The position numbers and the translations under genes were made by a program. A DNA stretch of 64,000 nucleotides from Rheinheimera sp. UJ63 (lineage in GTDB: Bacteria > Pseudomonadota > Gammaproteobacteria > Enterobacterales > Alteromonadaceae): the NCBI RefSeq assembly GCF_021568285.1, contig NZ_JAKGTQ010000003.1, forward strand, positions 1-64,000, in the 5' to 3' direction. Below the pieces are notes generated by a model. That model was not told where the DNA came from. It was given only the letters and a program-made list of their open reading frames with translations, and made no database searches. Below, one piece after another: positions 28,479 through 38,013 of the stretch (the first letter of the stretch is position 1; every line of letters starts with the position of its first letter).

Positions 28479-29546
28479 TTATAACTCAGCACCAGCTGCA
28501 CGGATGGCGGTGACCATCGGCTCGTAAATACTGTTCACAATATCAGCAGATAATGGCTCACCTGTTTTGTCTAACCAAGCAATCGCAGTATGGTTGTTGG
28601 CTAAACGTGATAACACAATCCGGTAATCGCCATTTTCTATTGGCAACTGTAAAGGGGCATCACGCAACGTAATAGTGCGCCAAAAACCCCGTTCGGGTTT
28701 GGTGTAATTCAAAAAATAGGTATAAACAGAACGGTCAAAATCTGTTACCGATAAATTTAAATCATTAAATAATAACTCTAACTGTGACCACGTCACATCT
28801 AACGGCTGTTCAGTGATTAAAGCGGCATTGCCGGCTTTGTCGATACCGGGAGCCAAAGAGACTTCGGCCACTTGTGCACGTAACTCACGCGCCTTGGCGA
28901 CCTCGGTTACAGCAACCTGATTAATTACTCGGTTAAGTAAATTCACTTCGTTGGCTTTAATTTGTACCGCATTGAGCTGTTCACCTGGCACAAAATACTG
29001 ATGCTCTAACAAGGTCACCGTCATACTTAAACTGCGACCATGCGGCCGAGGTGCTAACTCAATTTGAAAACGGACTTGATCCACGGCATCTTCAGATTTC
29101 CAAAACAAAAAGCCGGAAGTCTCAGAGCGCTTGATCCAACCCGTTTCATACCGTAAGCCGGCATCGTCAGTTTGCTTTAATTCAATGGCTTGCTGTTGAA
29201 AAAACGCCTGCAATTGCTCAGTCACAAAAGGCGTTAACTCACCGGTTAAATCATTCCGTTCGAACCATACCCGAGCAAGTTTTTCTTCTTCCTCTAGGCG
29301 ACTACTGGTTGCAGTGGCAAGAACTAAGGTAGGAGAACGCTTACTGATTTGTTCTTTTGCGGCGGTTTTCACCGGCTGATTGGCTGGAATATCATAGATT
29401 GCTGGCTGATTGGGTGTGGCCATACCTGCGGGGATCTGCAGGTTAACTTTCTTCAGCTCAGTGCTTTCTGTTGGTGTTTTGTCAAAAACTGAACAGCCAC
29501 TTACTAAGACGCTGACAGCGATAATACCATTTGCCCACTTTTGCAC
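28479..29546 (-). CDS. bamC: Outer membrane assembly lipoprotein BamC
   Basis: BamC (NlpB) is a lipoprotein of the BAM complex that inserts beta-barrel proteins in the outer membrane. The 355-residue precursor has a lipobox LVSGC with Cys18, an extended N-terminal segment that would bind BamD, and two helix-grip domains (about 100-210 and 230-350). It lies 5 bp downstream of dapA, reproducing the E. coli order. Confidence 0.93.
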   Translation of the reverse strand: MQKWANGIIAVSVLVSGCSVFDKTPTESTELKKVNLQIPAGMATPNQPAIYDIPANQPVKTAAKEQISKRSPTLVLATATSSRLEEEEKLARVWFERNDLTGELTPFVTEQLQAFFQQQAIELKQTDDAGLRYETGWIKRSETSGFLFWKSEDAVDQVRFQIELAPRPHGRSLSMTVTLLEHQYFVPGEQLNAVQIKANEVNLLNRVINQVAVTEVAKARELRAQVAEVSLAPGIDKAGNAALITEQPLDVTWSQLELLFNDLNLSVTDFDRSVYTYFLNYTKPERGFWRTITLRDAPLQLPIENGDYRIVLSRLANNHTAIAWLDKTGEPLSADIVNSIYEPMVTAIRAAGAEL

Positions 29547-29551
29547 CTAAA

Positions 29552-30439
29552 CTACTCCTGCTCTAAAATTCCGGCTTGTTGTAATGCCTGTTCGATTCGT
29601 TTTTCATGAATTGGTTCCAACTGGGTTAACGGTAAGCGCAAAAAATCAGACTTGATTAAGCCCATGCGCTTTAATGCCCACTTTGTTGGAATTGGATTGG
29701 ATTCGATAAATAAATCTTGATGAAGCGCTTGAAGCTTTGCATCAATGGCTAAGGCTGCGGCATTTTGCTCGGCAAAAGCAGCCTGACACACTTGGCTCAT
29801 GGCCGCGGGAACGACATTAGCCGACACCGAGATGACACCATGCCCCCCCGCCAACATAAACTGTGCAAAGCTCGCATCGTCGCCACTTAACAGTAAAAAA
29901 TCAGCAGGACATAGCGCTTTAAGCTCGGCTAAACGAGCCAGTGAACCGGTCGCTTCTTTTATACCGACAATATTGTTGACTTTCGCTAAAGCCGCTACCG
30001 TTTCCGGTAGTAAATCAACGCCCGTTCTGCCTGGCACGTTATATAAAATGATCGGCTTGTCTGTTGCCGCCGCTACCGCAGTAAAATGCGCCAGCATGCC
30101 CTTTTGCATTGGCTTATTGTAAAACGGTGTCACCGTTAGGTAGCCATCGATGGGCAGATCAGCAAAGAATTGCGTTTTAGCAATGGTTTCACTGGTCGAC
30201 ATTGCACCATTACCCGCAATGACCGGGATCTTCCCCGCCACTTGCTCGCATACCTTAGCCATCACTGCATGTTGTTCTGCCATGGTTAAAGTAGCGGCTT
30301 CTGCTGTAGTGCCCATAATCACCAGACCGGCACTACCTTGCGCCAAGTGAAAAGCCACTAATTGCGCTAAGCTCTCAAAATCAACCTGACCCTCATCGGT
30401 CATCGGCGTCACCAGGGCAACGATACTACCTTTGAACAT
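29552..30439 (-). CDS. dapA: 4-hydroxy-tetrahydrodipicolinate synthase
   Basis: DapA condenses pyruvate and aspartate semialdehyde, the first committed step to lysine and diaminopimelate. The 295-residue TIM barrel has MFKGSIVALVTPM, GTTAEAATL, YNVPGRTGVDL with the catalytic Tyr, and IVGIKEATG with the Schiff-base Lys. I start at the ATG at 30439, which matches the E. coli N terminus (MFTGSIVA); an ATG 18 bp upstream is possible. One deviation is GTTAEAATL in place of the usual GTTGESATL. It is divergent from gcvR. Confidence 0.96.
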   Translation of the reverse strand: MFKGSIVALVTPMTDEGQVDFESLAQLVAFHLAQGSAGLVIMGTTAEAATLTMAEQHAVMAKVCEQVAGKIPVIAGNGAMSTSETIAKTQFFADLPIDGYLTVTPFYNKPMQKGMLAHFTAVAAATDKPIILYNVPGRTGVDLLPETVAALAKVNNIVGIKEATGSLARLAELKALCPADFLLLSGDDASFAQFMLAGGHGVISVSANVVPAAMSQVCQAAFAEQNAAALAIDAKLQALHQDLFIESNPIPTKWALKRMGLIKSDFLRLPLTQLEPIHEKRIEQALQQAGILEQE

Positions 30440-30627
30440 GCTACTGTGGCTCCACATTTTGTATTAAGGGCGCCTATGTTAAAGACAGCAGCCAGTAAAC
30501 ACAAGCAAGCTTTCACCCTGATTGCTGATGCGTAAGGGCAGATGACATTCATTTGCAATATGCTAAACTGCGCGCCGTATCATGCAGGCAAAAAAACTGC
30601 TGTTTTTAGACCTTTATAGGAAGTGCT

Positions 30628-31149
30628 ATGCCTCTTCAACTTGTGGTTACCGCGATAGGCCCGGATCGCACCGGCATCGTCAGTAAGCTAGCCCGCTTGG
30701 TGACCGAATGTAATTGCAACATCATTGATAGCCGTATGGCTATTTTCGGCAGTGAATTCACCTTTATTATGCTGCTCTCTGGCGATTTACCGGCCATCAG
30801 CCGTATTGAACACCTGTTACCGGCTCTTGGGTTAGAACTTGATCTAACTACGATGAGTAAACGTACTAGTGGCCAATCGCAAACCCAGGTTGTGTCGCAT
30901 TATGTCTTGGACTATGCGGGCCCAGACAAAGTCGGTACGCTTGGTGCTATTACGGGATTGTTAGCCAGTCACAATATTTACATTGGCTCTTTGCAATCGG
31001 CTACCAGCCCCAGCGCAAACGGCGTAATGATGCATACGCAAATGACGCTGGAGTTAGCGGAAGGAATTGATGCTGAACACATTTCTGTAGAACTCTTTGC
31101 CTTGATGCAACAACTCGGCTTACAAGGTACTTTTCAAGCACAACAATAA
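30628..31149 (+). CDS. gcvR: Glycine cleavage system regulator GcvR
   Basis: GcvR represses the glycine cleavage genes by binding GcvA when glycine is low. The 173-residue protein has two ACT domains (about 1-80 and 90-170), beginning LVVTAIGPDRTGIVSKLA and YVLDYAGPDKVGTLGAITGLL. AGGA lies before the ATG. It is followed 9 bp later by bcp, and dapA is divergent, the E. coli arrangement. Confidence 0.94.
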   Translation: MPLQLVVTAIGPDRTGIVSKLARLVTECNCNIIDSRMAIFGSEFTFIMLLSGDLPAISRIEHLLPALGLELDLTTMSKRTSGQSQTQVVSHYVLDYAGPDKVGTLGAITGLLASHNIYIGSLQSATSPSANGVMMHTQMTLELAEGIDAEHISVELFALMQQLGLQGTFQAQQ

Positions 31150-31158
31150 GGAAACGCT

Positions 31159-31626
31159 ATGCAAACACTAACCGCCGGACAAATCGCCCCTGATTTTACG
31201 TTGCCCGATCAACAACAACAGCCCGTCAACCTTAGTGCTTTGCTTAAACAGCAGCGCGTACTTGTTTATTTTTACCCAAAAGCCATGACGCCAGGTTGCA
31301 CTGTGCAGGCCTGTGCACTGCGTGACAGCATGGCTGAACTTGAACAGTTAGGCGTTAAAGTGGTGGGTATTAGCACTGACGCACCGGCACGCTTAGCCAA
31401 ATTCGCTGAACGCGATCAATTGAATTTTACCTTGCTTGGCGATGAAGACCATCAGGTTGCAGAAGCTTTTGGCGTTTGGGGCTTGAAAAAATTCATGGGT
31501 AAAGAATACGATGGTTTGCATCGTTTAAGCTTTCTTATCAATCAAGACGGTAGCATTGCAAAAGTCTTCGATAAATTTAAAACCAAAGATCACCACGAAG
31601 TCGTACTGAGCTACTTAAAAAGCTAG
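31159..31626 (+). CDS. bcp: Thioredoxin-dependent peroxiredoxin Bcp
   Basis: Bcp reduces hydroperoxides with thioredoxin. The 155-residue protein has APDFTLPDQ, the active site FYPKAMTPGCTVQACALRD with peroxidatic Cys47 and resolving Cys52, and VVGISTDAPARLAKFAE. Length matches E. coli Bcp (156). It is second in the gcvR-bcp transcript. Confidence 0.97.
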   Translation: MQTLTAGQIAPDFTLPDQQQQPVNLSALLKQQRVLVYFYPKAMTPGCTVQACALRDSMAELEQLGVKVVGISTDAPARLAKFAERDQLNFTLLGDEDHQVAEAFGVWGLKKFMGKEYDGLHRLSFLINQDGSIAKVFDKFKTKDHHEVVLSYLKS

Positions 31627-31655
31627 CATTCATCTTGCCAGACTCGCATTTTAGC

Positions 31656-31680
31656 CTGTCGTTATACTAAATAACGACAG
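31656..31680. other. Perfect 10-bp inverted repeat after bcp
   Basis: CTGTCGTTAT (31656-31665) and ATAACGACAG (31671-31680) pair perfectly around a 5-nt loop between bcp and the PQQ dehydrogenase gene. No U-run follows, so it may be an operator or a processed hairpin. Confidence 0.7.
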
Positions 31681-31738
31681 AGCTGCTAGCATCATATTCA
31701 GTGATTACGCTTAGCTTTATCCTTATTTGGAGCACCCG

Positions 31739-32854
31739 ATGAAAAAATTAATGACATTTTCTGCCCTGGCTTCGGCCCTTTTATTAGCCTCACCGGTGAT
31801 GAATGCACAAACCTTACAAACAGAAAAATCAGTCTTGTCTGTTGAAAAAGTGGCCGAAGGCTTAGAGCACCCTTGGGGTTTGGCATTTTTACCCGATGGT
31901 CGGATGTTGGTAACAGAACGCGCTGGCAAGCTGCGTTTCGTTAATACAGACGGTAGCCTGAGCGCACCTTTACAGGGCTTACCTGACATCGTTGTCAACG
32001 GTCAAGGGGGATTACTTGATGTGGTGTTACACCCTGATTTCGCAACGAATAAGCAGTTCTATTTTAGTTTTAATCAGCCTGGCGAAAATGGCAGCAGTAC
32101 GGCTGTCGCCATGGCAACTTTGAGCGACACGGCGATCAGCGATTTAAACATCGTGTTTAGTGCTAATCCTAAATTTGAAAGCCGCCATCACTTTGGCGGG
32201 CGCTTAGTGATCCAAGATAATAACTACTTATTTATAACATTGGGCGATCGAGGGCAGCGCCGTGATGATGCACAAACCTTAGATAACCATCACGGTAAAG
32301 TGATCCGTTTACATTTAGATGGTAGCGTACCCACCGATAACCCTTATGTGAAAGATGCTGCAGTCTTAGATGATATTTGGTCTTATGGTCATCGTAATAT
32401 TCAAGGTGCAGCTCTGCATCCCGTTACGGGTGAATTGTGGACGCATGAGCACGGCCCACAAGGCGGTGATGAAATTAACGTAACGCGTGCCACACTTAAC
32501 TATGGCTGGCCGGTGATTACTTATGGGGAAGAATATGGCGGCGGCACTATTGGTCAAACCAAAAAAGCCGGCTTAGAGCAGCCAATGCATTATTGGGTGC
32601 CATCCATTGCACCTAGCGGCATGAGCTTCTACTTGTCTGACGCCATTCCTGGGTGGAAAGACAGCTTATTAGTTGGATCACTGAAATTTGGTCAACTCGT
32701 GCGCTTAGAACTCAACGGTGAAAAAGTCAGTCATGAAGAACGTATTATGATTGGCCAGCGGATCCGTGATGTCCGCCAAGGCCCTGATGGTGCAGTGTAT
32801 CTGCTGACCGATCAAATTAATGGCCAAATTCTTCGATTAAAAGCTGCCAATTAA
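31739..32854 (+). CDS. yliI: Exported PQQ-dependent aldose sugar dehydrogenase
   Basis: This 371-residue protein matches the soluble PQQ aldose dehydrogenase family (E. coli YliI/Asd). It has a signal peptide (about 1-24), then the GLEHPWGLAFLPDGRMLVTERAGKL block, FGGRLVIQDNNYLFITLGDRG with an active His-like segment, EHGPQGGDEIN, and APSGMSFY, typical of its six-bladed propeller. It would oxidise sugars in the periplasm and pass electrons to quinone. GGAG lies 6 nt before the ATG at 31739. The gene stops 2 bp before a PqqU-like receptor, so cofactor uptake is probably linked. No pqq biosynthesis gene is in the window. Confidence 0.9.
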   Translation: MKKLMTFSALASALLLASPVMNAQTLQTEKSVLSVEKVAEGLEHPWGLAFLPDGRMLVTERAGKLRFVNTDGSLSAPLQGLPDIVVNGQGGLLDVVLHPDFATNKQFYFSFNQPGENGSSTAVAMATLSDTAISDLNIVFSANPKFESRHHFGGRLVIQDNNYLFITLGDRGQRRDDAQTLDNHHGKVIRLHLDGSVPTDNPYVKDAAVLDDIWSYGHRNIQGAALHPVTGELWTHEHGPQGGDEINVTRATLNYGWPVITYGEEYGGGTIGQTKKAGLEQPMHYWVPSIAPSGMSFYLSDAIPGWKDSLLVGSLKFGQLVRLELNGEKVSHEERIMIGQRIRDVRQGPDGAVYLLTDQINGQILRLKAAN

Positions 32855-32856
32855 AC

Positions 32857-34881
32857 ATGTCTATGCTTCCTCGATTTACACTAGCCGGTGGCCTTGTTGC
32901 CACCAGCTGGTTGCCCTACTCGGCATTCGCGGCTGAACCCACAGAAATTATTGTAGTTACAGCCAGTCAGCAACAACAATCTTGGCTCAGTACGCCTGCG
33001 AGTATCGACATTGCCAGGCGCAATGAACACGGTCTGTTAATCGATAGCGCGGAACTCCTGCAAGGGATCCCCGGCTTGCAAGTTGATAGTCGTGCCAATT
33101 TTGCGCAGGACACACGGCTCAGTTTACGTGGTTTTGGTAGCCGCAGCGCTTTTGGTATTCGTGGTATTTACTTACAACAAGACGGTATACCCATCTCGGC
33201 ACCCGATGGCCAAGGCCAACTCTCCAGCGTTTTACTCGATAACATTGCTTATGCCGAAGTACTGCGTGGCCCGATGGCCGTATTGTATGGCAATGGCGCC
33301 GGTGGCGTGATTTCGTTATACACTAATGAGCAACAACCCAGTGGGGTTAGCAGTGATCTCGCGTTAAGTTCTATGCATCAGCAATACCAACTGCAAATTA
33401 GCCAACGCTCATTAAATAATAGTTGGCAGTTGGCCGCTAAACACTTTGAAACAGAGGGCTTTCGAGAGCGTTCCAGCGCGCGTAAGCAACAAGTTCAATT
33501 TGGTTGGCAAAGCTTATTAACAGACGAGCTCACCCTACGTGTTCGCATTGACGGCTCGAATGATCCGCTGCTGCAAGATCCGCTGAGTTTATCTGCAGAG
33601 CAATGGCGAGAAGATCCTGAGCAAACAGCGGCTCAAGCCAGTTTGTTTGATACCACTAAAAGCACCCGACAACATCAAGCCAGCCTTGCCCTAGCACACA
33701 GTGGTAAGCATCCTTGGCAAGTTGCTATTTGGCAAGGTAATCGTGAAGTGGCACAAAACTTAGCCTTCCCCGGCTCTGCCATCACCTCATCAGGCGGTGT
33801 CATAGCACTAGACCGCGATTTCCAAGGCGCTAATGCACAAAAGCAATGGCAGCTGCACCCTGAGCTGAGTACTCTGGTTGGCGCGGCCATTGCCAAAAGT
33901 GATGATGCTCGCCAAGGGTATGTTAATCAATTCGGACAGCGGGGTGACTTGCGACGCGACGAAACCAATCTCGCCGAAAACCGGGATCTGTACTGGCGTG
34001 TCAATTATCAACCGACCGATAAATTAAGCTTTAATGGGGGGTTACGCTACAGCGAACTGCACTATGCTATTCGCGATAATTTTATCCAAGGCGCCAATCC
34101 CGATGACAGTGGTGAGCGCAATTATTACCAACACGCTGGCGCCATCGGTATAAATTATCAGTTTGCCGCCAACTGGGCTTGGTTTATGAGTACGGGTCAA
34201 GGTTTTGAAGCCCCCACATTAAGCGAGCTTGCCTATAAAACTGAAGGCAGTGGCTTAAATTTAGGCTTACAAGCCAGTGAGAATCGCCAGTGGGAAACAG
34301 GTATAAAGTACCAAGATGCTGCGAGCAGCATGAGCTTAAGTGTGTTCAGTATCCGCAGCAGCGATGAATTGTTGGTTGCCAGTAGCAATAACGGCCGCAC
34401 CAGTTATCGTAATGCCGGTAATACGGCGCGAGATGGTATTGAATTGGCAATGCGCACCGCGTTATCCGCGCATTTGCAACACGATTTTAGCTTAACCTTA
34501 CTTGATGCGACCTTTGCATCAACAGCACTATCGGGAAATCGCTTACCCGGCGTAGCAAAAACAGATGCCTATTCGCAATTACGCTATCAACCCCGCTTAG
34601 CGCTGCCGTTATATTTAGAATGGATCAGCAGCTATCGAAGCAAAATTGCAACCGATGATGAGAATAGTGATTTTGCGCCAAGCGCCGTTACTTTTGATGC
34701 CGCTATCAGCACCGAGCAGGTGTTAGCACAGTGGCAAGTGCGTTATTGGCTAAAAGTGAACAACTTGACCGATCGGAAAAATGTGGGTGCGGTGGTGGTT
34801 AATCAAAGTAATGGCCGCGCTTTTGAACCCGCACCAGGACGTTATTTTAGTGCGGGTGTGAACCTAAATTATCGCTGGTAA
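32857..34881 (+). CDS. pqqU: TonB-dependent receptor, probably the PQQ importer PqqU (YncD)
   Basis: This 674-residue outer-membrane receptor has a signal peptide (about 1-26), a TonB-box-like EIIVVTAS, a plug (about 35-145) and a 22-strand barrel. It matches E. coli YncD/PqqU through its length: LSLRGFGSRSAFGIRGIYL, DGIPISAPDGQGQ, AGGVISLYT, GRTSYRNAGNTARDGIELA and VNQSNGRAFEPAPGRYF. PqqU takes up the redox cofactor pyrroloquinoline quinone. Its position 2 bp after a PQQ-dependent dehydrogenase strongly supports that role. It ends 2 bp from the convergent perM, with no visible terminator. Confidence 0.85.
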   Translation: MSMLPRFTLAGGLVATSWLPYSAFAAEPTEIIVVTASQQQQSWLSTPASIDIARRNEHGLLIDSAELLQGIPGLQVDSRANFAQDTRLSLRGFGSRSAFGIRGIYLQQDGIPISAPDGQGQLSSVLLDNIAYAEVLRGPMAVLYGNGAGGVISLYTNEQQPSGVSSDLALSSMHQQYQLQISQRSLNNSWQLAAKHFETEGFRERSSARKQQVQFGWQSLLTDELTLRVRIDGSNDPLLQDPLSLSAEQWREDPEQTAAQASLFDTTKSTRQHQASLALAHSGKHPWQVAIWQGNREVAQNLAFPGSAITSSGGVIALDRDFQGANAQKQWQLHPELSTLVGAAIAKSDDARQGYVNQFGQRGDLRRDETNLAENRDLYWRVNYQPTDKLSFNGGLRYSELHYAIRDNFIQGANPDDSGERNYYQHAGAIGINYQFAANWAWFMSTGQGFEAPTLSELAYKTEGSGLNLGLQASENRQWETGIKYQDAASSMSLSVFSIRSSDELLVASSNNGRTSYRNAGNTARDGIELAMRTALSAHLQHDFSLTLLDATFASTALSGNRLPGVAKTDAYSQLRYQPRLALPLYLEWISSYRSKIATDDENSDFAPSAVTFDAAISTEQVLAQWQVRYWLKVNNLTDRKNVGAVVVNQSNGRAFEPAPGRYFSAGVNLNYRW

Positions 34882-34883
34882 TA

Positions 34884-35954
34884 TTAATCTGCGGGGTCAG
34901 CGGGATGGACTCTCGTTGACCACGCTTTCGCTGTTGCTTTTACCAGTGAAGCTAATGGTATGGCGAAGAAAATCCCCCAAAAACCAAATAACCCTCCGAA
35001 AAACAATACCGCAATGATGATGTAAACGGGGTTTAAGTCGACCACTTCTGAAAATAACAGCGGCACCAATACATTGCCATCCAAGGCTTGAATAATGCCA
35101 TACGCCAACAGTAAGTAACCAAATTCAGGTGTTAAACCCAACTGAAACAACCCTACCGTGGCCACCGGCAGCGTGACCACAGCCGCCCCGATGTAGGGGA
35201 TGAGTACCGAGAAACCGACCAGTAAGCCCAATAACATCGCATAGTTTAACCCAAACAACGAAAATACCGCGTAACTCACCGTACCGACAATGACAATTTC
35301 CAGCACTTTGCCACGAATATAATTCATGATCTGCACGTTCATTTCATGCCAAACTTGAGTAATTAATTTGCGCTCATCGGGTAAAAACTGCACAAAGCCA
35401 TTAGTCAACTCGGTTTTATCTTTCAGCATAAAGAAAACCATGACCGGTACTAATACCAGATAAATCAGCAGCGCGACTAAATCCACAATAGATCCCAGTG
35501 ATAACGACAACACAGTGCGACCAAACGTCATGACTCGCTCATCAACTGATTGCATCAGCAATAAAATCTGATCTTCGCCGACCATGCCGGGTAACAGCTC
35601 AGGTAATTCGAGTAAGTAAGTGCGACCGAGCGCAATCATTTGTGGCAAATCGCGCAATAAGTTACGGCCTTGATACCAAGCAATCGGGACCACCCACATC
35701 AACAGCAGGATCAAAATGCTCATAAAACCAAGCACTACTGCGCTGGTACTGATGGTTCGATTAAAACCACAGCGCGTTAGACGTGCAACGGGCCATTCTA
35801 ATAAGTAGGCAAATACAATGGCGACCAACACAGGCGCTAACATGCCACTGAGCCAATAAATGGCAAAAAAACCGGTCAGCAGCATCAAAAATAGCGTAAC
35901 GACCTGCGGATCAGAGAATTTGTTTTTGTACCATTTTTGCAACCAGTCTAGCAT
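34884..35954 (-). CDS. perM: AI-2E family transporter PerM
   Basis: This 356-residue inner-membrane protein has about seven to eight membrane segments and the PerM/TqsA pattern: LAPVLVAIVFAYLLEWPVARL near the N terminus, LIPYIGAAVVTLPV and the C-terminal DLNPVYIIIAVLFFGGLFGFWGIFFAIPLA. PerM-type members are putative permeases; substrate is unknown. In E. coli perM is divergent from bepA, as it is here. Confidence 0.92.
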   Translation of the reverse strand: MLDWLQKWYKNKFSDPQVVTLFLMLLTGFFAIYWLSGMLAPVLVAIVFAYLLEWPVARLTRCGFNRTISTSAVVLGFMSILILLLMWVVPIAWYQGRNLLRDLPQMIALGRTYLLELPELLPGMVGEDQILLLMQSVDERVMTFGRTVLSLSLGSIVDLVALLIYLVLVPVMVFFMLKDKTELTNGFVQFLPDERKLITQVWHEMNVQIMNYIRGKVLEIVIVGTVSYAVFSLFGLNYAMLLGLLVGFSVLIPYIGAAVVTLPVATVGLFQLGLTPEFGYLLLAYGIIQALDGNVLVPLLFSEVVDLNPVYIIIAVLFFGGLFGFWGIFFAIPLASLVKATAKAWSTRVHPADPAD

Positions 35955-36200
35955 GTGATGCCTCGCGTAAATTTAAACGACTTTGCAGTATACCAACATC
36001 AGCATAAAAGTAACGACTCACTGTTAGACAAGGTGCTGAATGTGGTAAATTAGTGCAGTATTGAGCCGTTAGCTTACTGATTGTATTAAAAAGCGACAAA
36101 CAGTGACGCTTCGTTGAACTTAACTGAACTTACAGCGTTTAACAGAGCCAAACCAGCAGAAATGTAGCTTAATTTGCAGCATCAAACAGGTCAGTGATTT

Positions 36201-37649
36201 ATGATACGCTTTGCAGTAAGAAAGACAATTTTGCTCTCTCTGCTCACATTGAGTTTGCAGACGCCATCCGCTATGGCTTTAAATACATTGCCCGATATTG
36301 GCGGCAACGCTTTTTCAACTTTAACGCCTGAAAAAGAAAAGCAAATCGGTGATGTACTGATCCGACAAACCCGTGCTCGTTTACCCATGGTGTACGACCC
36401 TTTACTCGATGAGTACCTTAATGCACTGGGTAACCGTTTAGTCGCTCGCTCGAATGATGTGAAATTTCCTTTTAAATTTTATTGGGTCAATAACAAAGAG
36501 ATTAATGCTTTTGCCTCTTTAGGCGGCAATATCGTTTCTCATACGGGTACTTTAGCGGTCTCTGAAAGTGAAAGTGAGTTTGCGTCGGTGATCGCCCATG
36601 AAGTTGCCCACGTGACACAACGACATATCGCCCGTTTTGTTGAAGCGCAAAACCAACGTTCGCCGCTGACCATTGCCAGTTTGTTGGGGTCGATTATTTT
36701 AGCGACCATCAACCCAGAAGCGGGCATGGCTGCGATGGCCGCCTCGCAGGGCGCGGCACAGCAAAGTGCCATTAACTTTACCCGCAGTAATGAACAAGAA
36801 GCTGATCGTATAGGGATGACGATCTTAGCCGAAGCGGGTTTTGATCCTAATGCCGTACCGATATTTTTCAGCCGGTTAAGTCAACAAAGCCGGTTTGTTA
36901 ATCAACAATTATCCTTTTTACAAACGCACCCTCTTTCGCAAGCTCGAGTCAGTGACACCCGTTTACGTGCGCAACAGTTCCCACAACGTTTTGTGCCGGA
37001 TAGCCAAGATTTCACTTTAACTAAATCGCGTATTTTGGCCCGTTATCATTACAGCACCAAAGATGCGTTAATCATCTTCGAACGTATGCTAACCGAACCC
37101 GGTGGCAATACCCGCGCCAATCATTACGGTTTAGCCATTGCCAAGCTAGATAATAAAAACTACGAAGAAGCCCGTGTTCTTATAGAAGACTTGCTGAAGC
37201 AAGATCCGTACAACCTGTATTACCTTGATGTGTATACGGATATCTTGATAGCTGAAAAGAAATACGAACAAGCAAAAGAGTTTTTACAACAAGCCTATTT
37301 ACTGCGGCCTAACAACCAAGTGGTAACGTTAAACTACGCTAACGTGGCCGTGAAATCAGCTAACTATGGTTTAGCCGTACATTTGCTACGTAACTTATTG
37401 TATTACAAAGACGATAATATCTTAGCTTATGATTTGTTGTCAGAAGCTTATAAAGCACAAGAAGACTTCGCCAAATATTATGAAACACGCTCAGATCTGT
37501 TTTATCAATTGGCTAATTATCCAAAAGCCATCGATGATTTGAATGAAGCGTTGAACAGTCTTAAACCCGATGCCCGTTTAGAAAACCGGCGAATTGAAGC
37601 CAAAAAACGTCAACTGCAAGCTGAATTTGAGCGCTTGCAACGCATGTAA
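36201..37649 (+). CDS. bepA: Beta-barrel assembly-enhancing protease BepA
   Basis: BepA is a periplasmic M48 metalloprotease and chaperone that helps LptD mature and degrades misfolded barrel proteins. The 482-residue precursor has a signal peptide (about 1-26, SAMA), the zinc motif HEVAH (133-137) with the third ligand in NEQEADRIG (about 199-207), and TPR repeats in the C-terminal third. Length matches E. coli BepA (487). It precedes arsC by 19 bp, the bepA-yfgD order of E. coli. Confidence 0.95.
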   Translation: MIRFAVRKTILLSLLTLSLQTPSAMALNTLPDIGGNAFSTLTPEKEKQIGDVLIRQTRARLPMVYDPLLDEYLNALGNRLVARSNDVKFPFKFYWVNNKEINAFASLGGNIVSHTGTLAVSESESEFASVIAHEVAHVTQRHIARFVEAQNQRSPLTIASLLGSIILATINPEAGMAAMAASQGAAQQSAINFTRSNEQEADRIGMTILAEAGFDPNAVPIFFSRLSQQSRFVNQQLSFLQTHPLSQARVSDTRLRAQQFPQRFVPDSQDFTLTKSRILARYHYSTKDALIIFERMLTEPGGNTRANHYGLAIAKLDNKNYEEARVLIEDLLKQDPYNLYYLDVYTDILIAEKKYEQAKEFLQQAYLLRPNNQVVTLNYANVAVKSANYGLAVHLLRNLLYYKDDNILAYDLLSEAYKAQEDFAKYYETRSDLFYQLANYPKAIDDLNEALNSLKPDARLENRRIEAKKRQLQAEFERLQRM

Positions 37650-37668
37650 CTGACGATGAGGACCTATT

Positions 37669-38013
37669 ATGATTATTTACCATAACCCACGTTGCTCAAA
37701 AAGCCGTGACGCTTTAGCGCTTCTGGCCGATAGCGGCCAACCCTATCAAGTTATTGAATACTTAAAAACGCCACTCAATTACCCAGCCATCGTTGATTTA
37801 CTGGCGAAGTTACAATTACCTGCACGGCAGATTTTACGTAGTAAAGAGCCAGAGTATCAAAATTTGAACTTGGCGGATCCGTCGCTCAGCGAGCAGCAGA
37901 TTATCGAGGCCGTAGTCGCACATCCACGTTTAATGGAGCGCCCTATCGTCGTTAAAGGTAAGCAAGCAGCGATTGGCCGGCCGTTAGCTAATATTGAAGC
38001 GTTGTTAGCATGA
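37669..38013 (+). CDS. arsC: Glutaredoxin-dependent arsenate reductase (YfgD type)
   Basis: This 114-residue ArsC-family protein has the active-site Cys in YHNPRCSKSRDAL (Cys9), and conserved arginines in LRSKEPEY, LMERPIVV and IGRPLANI that bind the oxyanion in ArsC. As the E. coli YfgD ortholog downstream of bepA its real function is uncertain, and no arsR or arsB is nearby. The start of wrbA overlaps its stop by 4 bp. Confidence 0.93.
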   Translation: MIIYHNPRCSKSRDALALLADSGQPYQVIEYLKTPLNYPAIVDLLAKLQLPARQILRSKEPEYQNLNLADPSLSEQQIIEAVVAHPRLMERPIVVKGKQAAIGRPLANIEALLA

